Source: Myxococcales bacterium | GTDB taxonomy: Bacteria > Myxococcota > Polyangia > Polyangiales > Polyangiaceae | Reading direction: 5' to 3' | Length of the DNA: 9,725 nt | Assembly (NCBI GenBank): GCA_020430865.1 | Contig: JAGQIY010001494.1 | Location: 1 to 9,725, forward strand | In this document: positions 5,458-9,725 of the stretch, piece after piece | How positions within the stretch are numbered: position 1 is the stretch's first letter | Layout: the number at the start of each line of letters is the position of its first letter | Translations under genes and position numbers: made by a program | Notes under the pieces: model-generated | Database searches by the model: none | The model's input: the letters and a program-made list of their open reading frames with translations, nothing else | What the model was told of the DNA's origin: nothing

Positions 5458-7808
5458 GAGGCCCCCACGACGCTCACCACGTGCAGTAGCAGGAAGATCA
5501 GCAGCAGCACGCTCAGCATGGCGTGGGGCGTGTGCCAGGCGCGCAGCGAGAAGGTCAGGACGCGCCGCAAAGGCAGCGCCCTGAGTTCCACGGCGATCTT
5601 GGTCAGCTGATCGAGGCCGAGTCGGCGCTCGGCGCCTCGCCCTTGGAGGATCTCGTCGATGCGCGACTCGAGGCGCGCTTGCTCCTCGCCGGCGCTGCGC
5701 CCACTCAGGAACAACCAGAGCGGACCGACGGGGCTCCTGGCGTAGGGCAAGAGCACGCGCTCGGCGATCTTCTTCACCAGGTCGCTACGCCCCGAGATCT
5801 CGCGAAACAGCCGGTCGTTCAGCTTGCGCTTCTCCGCGGGGAAGTCCTCGGGCAGGAGCCCCGCCCGCTCGATCCGCGCGAGTCGCGCCGGCAACCAGTG
5901 CTGAAGCCACGCGCCCAGGAGCCCCAGAGCTGCCACCGCCCAGAAGGTCAAGGAGAGCCAGGCGGTGAGGCCGTGACCGAGCCCCAGGCGTGTGTGCCCA
6001 GCGACCAGCGCCAGCACCAGCAGACCCCCGAGCACGTGAGCCACGTAGTACGGCTTCACCCGGGACCGGCCACGATGGACATGGGCGGTCTCCTGACGCA
6101 GCGAGCTGCGCTGGGCGGCCTTCATCCACAGCTTCAAGCGTCGCTTGGGCAGCACATAGGCGGCCAGGCCGAAGCAACCGAGCGCTCCCAGAGCCGCCAC
6201 GGCCATGCCGAGACCGAGGCTACGACTGGCGGTCGGTTCCCCGAGGATCCTCAACAAGACAGCGCCGAGCACCAGGCTTCCACCGAGCCCCAAGGGAAAC
6301 ACGTAGTCCTGCCAGGGACGAGCCGCGCGGAGCTTGCGGCTCTGAGCGGCGCCGCCGAAGAGCGCCCGCACCTCCTGGATCTCCTCGCTGGGATCCAGAC
6401 GGAAGATGCTCTCGGTGGGGCAAGCCACGACGCAGGCCGGCTCCGAGAAATCGCGACACAGATCGCACTTCACCGCGACCTCCGGGTAGATCTGCACCAG
6501 GTCCAGGCGCCGCTTTCCGCTCTGCGCGGAGTCGGCCTCGGCCTTGAGTCGCGCCGCGAGGCCGCCGCCGGCCATGCGTGGCGCCATGCGAATGTTGTCC
6601 CACGGGCAGGCCTTGGCGCACGCCGTGCACCCCGTGCACAGATCCTCGCGGATGAAGACCTCGCCCTCCGCCTCGCGCCCGATGGCACCCGTGGGGCAGT
6701 CGATCATGCAGACCGGGTTCTTGCAGTGCTGACAGGAATTTGGCAGCAGGAGGCTCTTCGGCGCGCTGGAGTCGCTGACCAGGGGCGTGATGATCTTGTC
6801 CCCACGCCGCACCAGCCGCGAGACGCCGTGAGTGTGTTCGCAGGCCCACGCACAGTGTCCGCAGCGCACGCAGGTGTCCTGGTCGATGGCGAGCAGCGCC
6901 CGCGCCATCTGCATGCGATAGACGTCCTTGAACACGTGCTGGGTGGTGCGCTTGGCGGCGTCTCCCACGAGCTTCACCTGGGCGCGCTGGCGCTCGGCGC
7001 TGATGCGCCGCAGGCGGGGCAGGAGCCCCGGGTTGCGATCGGCGAGGGTTCGCAGCACGGAGATCGGCAGGCACAGCACGGCGCACTCGCCGAGCGCCGC
7101 CGCGGTCAGTCGCCGCGGTTGTCCGCTCTGCACCTCCTCGTCACCGAAGAAGTCACCCCGCGACAGATAACCGGTGACGCGGATCCCGGCATCGGTCTCG
7201 GTCTGCAGCTGCACCAGGCCATCCACCAGCAGGTAGAAGTCGTCCGCCGGATCGCCGGTGACGTACAAGCGTTCCCCGCGCCGCACGCTGCGGTACTCGG
7301 CGGCGTCCAGCACCAGGTCGACGTCGTGGGGATCGAGCTCTCGGGTGAACGCCAGCGTACTCAGCAGATCGCGAGTCGCCTGGCGCCTCAGAGCGCGCTC
7401 CTCTCGCCCGTAGTTCTCGGCGCCTTCGCGCGTGGCGGCGCGGGTCAGCACCCGCGCCGGCACCTCGGCGACCTGGATGTCGGACAGCGCCCGCGCCTCG
7501 GCTCTCCGCGAGGAACCGGGGAGCACCGCCTCCTCTCCGAACGTCTCGCTGCGTCGCACGAGGCGCAGTCGACTCGCCTCGGCATCCCCGCGACGGGCGC
7601 CGAACAGCTCCACCTCGCCGTGCGCAACGACGAAGAACGCATCACCGGGATCGCCCGCGCGGTAGATCACGTCGCCGGCGGCGAAGTCACGCAGTCGCCC
7701 CGCCTCTACCAAGGCCTCGCGTCCCCGACCGTCGAGTCCCCGGAGCACCGGGGACTCGAAGACTTGTCGGGGCCAAGGCGTCGTGACGGCGCCTCGAGAG
7801 GCACTCAC
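5454..7808 (-). CDS. Membrane electron-transfer protein with two cyclic-nucleotide-binding domains, four [4Fe-4S] clusters and a predicted dihaem b part
   Basis: This is a 784-residue protein from GTG 7808, which overlaps the stop of the upstream gene and has GAGGTGG seven bases before it. The frame stays open to 8243, but that extension is Arg/Pro-rich and runs inside the cytochrome gene. Residues about 17-130 and 150-270 are CRP-like nucleotide-binding folds; the first keeps a cassette-like FGEEA...RRA (90-103), the second is degenerate (FGDEEV, 221-226). Sixteen cysteines form four cluster motifs: 313/316/319/323, 359/362/367/371, 391/394/397/401 and 448/451/459/463, the pattern of DmsB/NrfC/PsrB subunits. 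Membrane helices lie at about 502-522, 530-553, 586-606, 613-636 and 760-782. H591/H605 and H762/H776 are each 14 residues apart, as in dihaem b proteins. With the clusters in the cytoplasm, both His helices run in to out. Predicted role: quinone-linked or direct electron transfer across the membrane, sensing a cyclic nucleotide. Confidence 0.87.
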   Translation of the reverse strand: MSASRGAVTTPWPRQVFESPVLRGLDGRGREALVEAGRLRDFAAGDVIYRAGDPGDAFFVVAHGEVELFGARRGDAEASRLRLVRRSETFGEEAVLPGSSRRAEARALSDIQVAEVPARVLTRAATREGAENYGREERALRRQATRDLLSTLAFTRELDPHDVDLVLDAAEYRSVRRGERLYVTGDPADDFYLLVDGLVQLQTETDAGIRVTGYLSRGDFFGDEEVQSGQPRRLTAAALGECAVLCLPISVLRTLADRNPGLLPRLRRISAERQRAQVKLVGDAAKRTTQHVFKDVYRMQMARALLAIDQDTCVRCGHCAWACEHTHGVSRLVRRGDKIITPLVSDSSAPKSLLLPNSCQHCKNPVCMIDCPTGAIGREAEGEVFIREDLCTGCTACAKACPWDNIRMAPRMAGGGLAARLKAEADSAQSGKRRLDLVQIYPEVAVKCDLCRDFSEPACVVACPTESIFRLDPSEEIQEVRALFGGAAQSRKLRAARPWQDYVFPLGLGGSLVLGAVLLRILGEPTASRSLGLGMAVAALGALGCFGLAAYVLPKRRLKLWMKAAQRSSLRQETAHVHRGRSRVKPYYVAHVLGGLLVLALVAGHTRLGLGHGLTAWLSLTFWAVAALGLLGAWLQHWLPARLARIERAGLLPEDFPAEKRKLNDRLFREISGRSDLVKKIAERVLLPYARSPVGPLWLFLSGRSAGEEQARLESRIDEILQGRGAERRLGLDQLTKIAVELRALPLRRVLTFSLRAWHTPHAMLSVLLLIFLLLHVVSVVGAS
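7805..7808 (-). other. GTGA stop-start overlap between the multihaem cytochrome and the membrane protein
   Basis: The minus strand reads GTGA, sharing the cytochrome stop with the GTG start of the next gene. It is the same arrangement as at the next junction and points to translational coupling of all three redox genes. Confidence 0.85.
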
Positions 7809-9725
7809 GGCAGGTCCACCTCGACCTTCGCGATCTGGACGATCTCCAACCGCTCGAGGGCCTCCTCGGTGACGAGCGGCCCCGAAGGCCGCTGCCCACG
7901 CCGCGACATCTGCTCCTCGTAGGCGGCGAAGGCCTTGATCAGGAACGGCGGGAAGGCGCGGAACAGCAGCTCCGCTTCCACGTGGAAAGGTCCGGCGCCT
8001 GACGTCGGAAGATCGTAGGTGTAGCGCAGCGGGACGCCGTGCGGGGCCGAGCGCCGGTCGATGATGGCGTCTGGGCCCTTGGCCACGCCGCGACTGGCGT
8101 CCAGGCTCCCGATGGGGAAGTAGGTCTCGAACAGGGCGTTCTCCCCGCTCAGGTTCGAGCGACACTCGCCCGTGTCCAGGTCGTAATCGCCGTCGGTGAA
8201 GCGCAGGGCTCGCGTCGCGCTCTGGCCCGGCCCCGGCTGACACTCGCCGCGCTCATCGATACGCCCGATGCACACCACGCAGCGCAAGAAGCCGTTCTGC
8301 AAGTTGATGAGCCCGCTGCCACGGAAGTCCGTGCCCCCGAGCCGCGGATCGGGGAACCAGCGCGGGACGTCACGTCCGTCGGCGACGTCGGCACCGAACA
8401 CGCCGAGCGGCCGCCCCCTGCCGTCCCGCAGATCGTCACGTACGTTGACGCGCAGGAACTCCTTGTCGTGCAGATCCTCGTCGGGTCGATCCACGCGCCC
8501 CACTTCGTACACCACGCGGCCACTCGCGTCAGTCACCCTGAGGTGCACCCAGAACTCGCGCTCCTGGCTGAACCCTGCGGGCACGCGGTGCCCGCCGCCA
8601 ACGTTCTCGATCTCCACCGGGATCAGCAGCCGCGATCCGCTGCGCGCGGGGCTCCGCAGCTCGAAGCGGAACGTCTTGCCCAGGAGCAAGTCGCGGCGCG
8701 CGCGAGCGCCGAGCGGGATCCCGAAGCCATCGATGTGGTCCTCGTTGACCAGGTGAGCCTCGAAGTCTCCCCCGAGCGGCACGTCGACCCCGCTGAAGTA
8801 ATGCGGGGTCACGCGATCCGACCCGCCGCTGTTCACTGCCGCGTGTCCCCCCGGAAATGCGCCCGGCTCACGAGCCTCGAAGTGGGAGCCGGGCGGGCAG
8901 CCTCGCAGCAGGGCGGTGTAGGTCGTCCCGCCCGCCTCCGCTGCTCCTGGCTTCGGCTCCCCGGGCACGCACACACCTGGGAACGTGGACATGTGACAGT
9001 CCTGACAGCTCGCGGGCTCCTTGCCCTTGGCGCGCTCGGCGTTGCTGTAGGCCACCCACTCGCTGTAGGCATTGCGCAGTCGCTTGAAATGCTCGCCTAT
9101 TCGCGCGCCGAGCACGTCAGTACCGAACAGACGCACGTCGTGGCAGGCGCCGCAGAACTCGCTGCTCTGGATGTAGCTCTTCGTCTCCTCGGGGATCGGA
9201 AGATGCGCGCCGCCGAGCAGCTCCTCGGTCGCTCGCGCGACCTGAGCGCTTCCAGGAGTCGGCGCCCCGGGGAAGGCGCTGGGTTCGAAGCCCCCGCCGC
9301 CCGCGCTGCGTCCAGCCAGGCTCAGGAAGATGCTCGGGTCGAGGAAGTACGCGCTGTTGGCGATCCCGAAGCGCCCCCGGGAGTCCTCCGGGCGCATGCT
9401 GAAGCGGCGTCCATCGACGAAGGACGTCCAGCTGGGGTTGCCCTCGTACAGTCCGCGCGCTTGATTGCCTGGACGCACCGCACCGGCGACCTGATGACAG
9501 AACGCGCAGCTGATGCCTTCCATCGCGCTGGCGGGCAGCAGATCCTTCAGTGGCTGACGGGTGGCAGAGGTCAGGCTGCGGCCGTCCCAGGGCGGCACGC
9601 TGGTACCGAGGTTGTCGCCGGGAGAGTGACAGTTCACGCACCAGTGCTCACCCCCGGCGCCTGTGATGGGCAGCCCGCTGTCGCGATCCCTGCAGGCGGT
9701 ACGCGTATCCACGCGGCGAAGCACG
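7805..9725 (-). CDS. Multihaem c-type cytochrome, N-terminus off the right edge
   Basis: About 639 residues are visible; numbering here starts at the GTG at 9724. The frame is open at the edge and has no signal peptide there, so the true start, export signal and perhaps more haem sites lie outside. Four CxxCH sites are seen: CVNCH 29-33, CAFCH 73-77 (in MEGISCAFCH), CGACH 191-195 (in SEFCGACHD) and CQDCH 240-244. The spacing and the EW...CQDCHM context resemble large multihaem cytochromes of the cytochrome c554-like group. Residues about 345-600 carry no haem motif and look beta-rich; GGGHRVPAG (376-384), followed by FWVHLRVTDASGRVVYEVG, is a feature I recall from such cytochromes. C482/C485 form CVVCI, a CxxC without the haem His. 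The protein is probably periplasmic or outer-surface and exchanges electrons with the tetrahaem domain encoded two genes on. The substrate is unknown; a terminal reductase or a conduit are both possible. Confidence 0.88.
   Translation of the reverse strand, partial: VLRRVDTRTACRDRDSGLPITGAGGEHWCVNCHSPGDNLGTSVPPWDGRSLTSATRQPLKDLLPASAMEGISCAFCHQVAGAVRPGNQARGLYEGNPSWTSFVDGRRFSMRPEDSRGRFGIANSAYFLDPSIFLSLAGRSAGGGGFEPSAFPGAPTPGSAQVARATEELLGGAHLPIPEETKSYIQSSEFCGACHDVRLFGTDVLGARIGEHFKRLRNAYSEWVAYSNAERAKGKEPASCQDCHMSTFPGVCVPGEPKPGAAEAGGTTYTALLRGCPPGSHFEAREPGAFPGGHAAVNSGGSDRVTPHYFSGVDVPLGGDFEAHLVNEDHIDGFGIPLGARARRDLLLGKTFRFELRSPARSGSRLLIPVEIENVGGGHRVPAGFSQEREFWVHLRVTDASGRVVYEVGRVDRPDEDLHDKEFLRVNVRDDLRDGRGRPLGVFGADVADGRDVPRWFPDPRLGGTDFRGSGLINLQNGFLRCVVCIGRIDERGECQPGPGQSATRALRFTDGDYDLDTGECRSNLSGENALFETYFPIGSLDASRGVAKGPDAIIDRRSAPHGVPLRYTYDLPTSGAGPFHVEAELLFRAFPPFLIKAFAAYEEQMSRRGQRPSGPLVTEEALERLEIVQIAKVEVDLP
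7816..7822 (-). promoter_or_regulatory. Ribosome binding site of the cyclic-nucleotide/Fe-S membrane protein
   Basis: The minus strand reads GAGGTGG, seven bases before GTG 7808, inside the last codons of the cytochrome gene. Together with the GTGA overlap it decides the start against the 145-codon-longer open frame. Confidence 0.7.

Noticed and set aside
5523..7922. Long plus-strand open frame of 799 codons
   Set aside because: It lies exactly antisense to the Fe-S/haem b gene, has a Gln/His/Arg-rich composition with no motif, and is the usual shadow frame in GC-rich DNA.
7809..8243. Longer N-terminus for the cyclic-nucleotide/Fe-S protein
   Set aside because: The extra 145 codons overlap the cytochrome gene and encode Arg/Pro-rich sequence without a motif. 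The GTGA junction with GAGGTGG ahead of it is a much better start.

Overview
The window is about 70% GC, densely coding and carries all five genes on the minus strand. The GC content, frequent GTG starts and the mix of multihaem cytochromes with FecR, VIT and von Willebrand A (VWA) proteins suggest a myxobacterium or another GC-rich relative of the former Deltaproteobacteria. This placement is inference; no rRNA or other taxonomic marker is present. I saw no tRNA, rRNA, CRISPR array, insertion sequence or integrase.

Right part (3304-9725), read right to left: three genes that look like one translationally coupled operon. They are (1) a multihaem c-type cytochrome whose N-terminus lies beyond the right edge; (2) a 784-residue membrane protein with two cyclic-nucleotide-binding-like domains, a four-cluster [4Fe-4S] domain of the DmsB/PsrB type, and a five-helix membrane part with two bis-histidine helices expected to hold two b haems; and (3) a 717-residue fusion of a periplasmic tetrahaem cytochrome c, a membrane helix, a cytoplasmic ferredoxin domain and an FAD/NAD(P) reductase. 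Both junctions are 4-base GTGA overlaps. Together the genes predict a route between cytoplasmic NAD(P)H and periplasmic or outer haem proteins, possibly gated by a nucleotide second messenger. I cannot name a described system that matches this set. The reductase half of gene 3 has its motifs in circularly permuted order.

Left part (1-3303), same strand: after a 133-base gap with an AT-rich direct repeat comes a secreted VWA protein with an intact metal-binding motif. A 370-base non-coding stretch with three short perfect hairpins near its upstream end follows. Last is a membrane-anchored FecR-VIT protein that runs off the left edge. These two genes may form a cell-envelope pair; a link to the redox operon is only positional.
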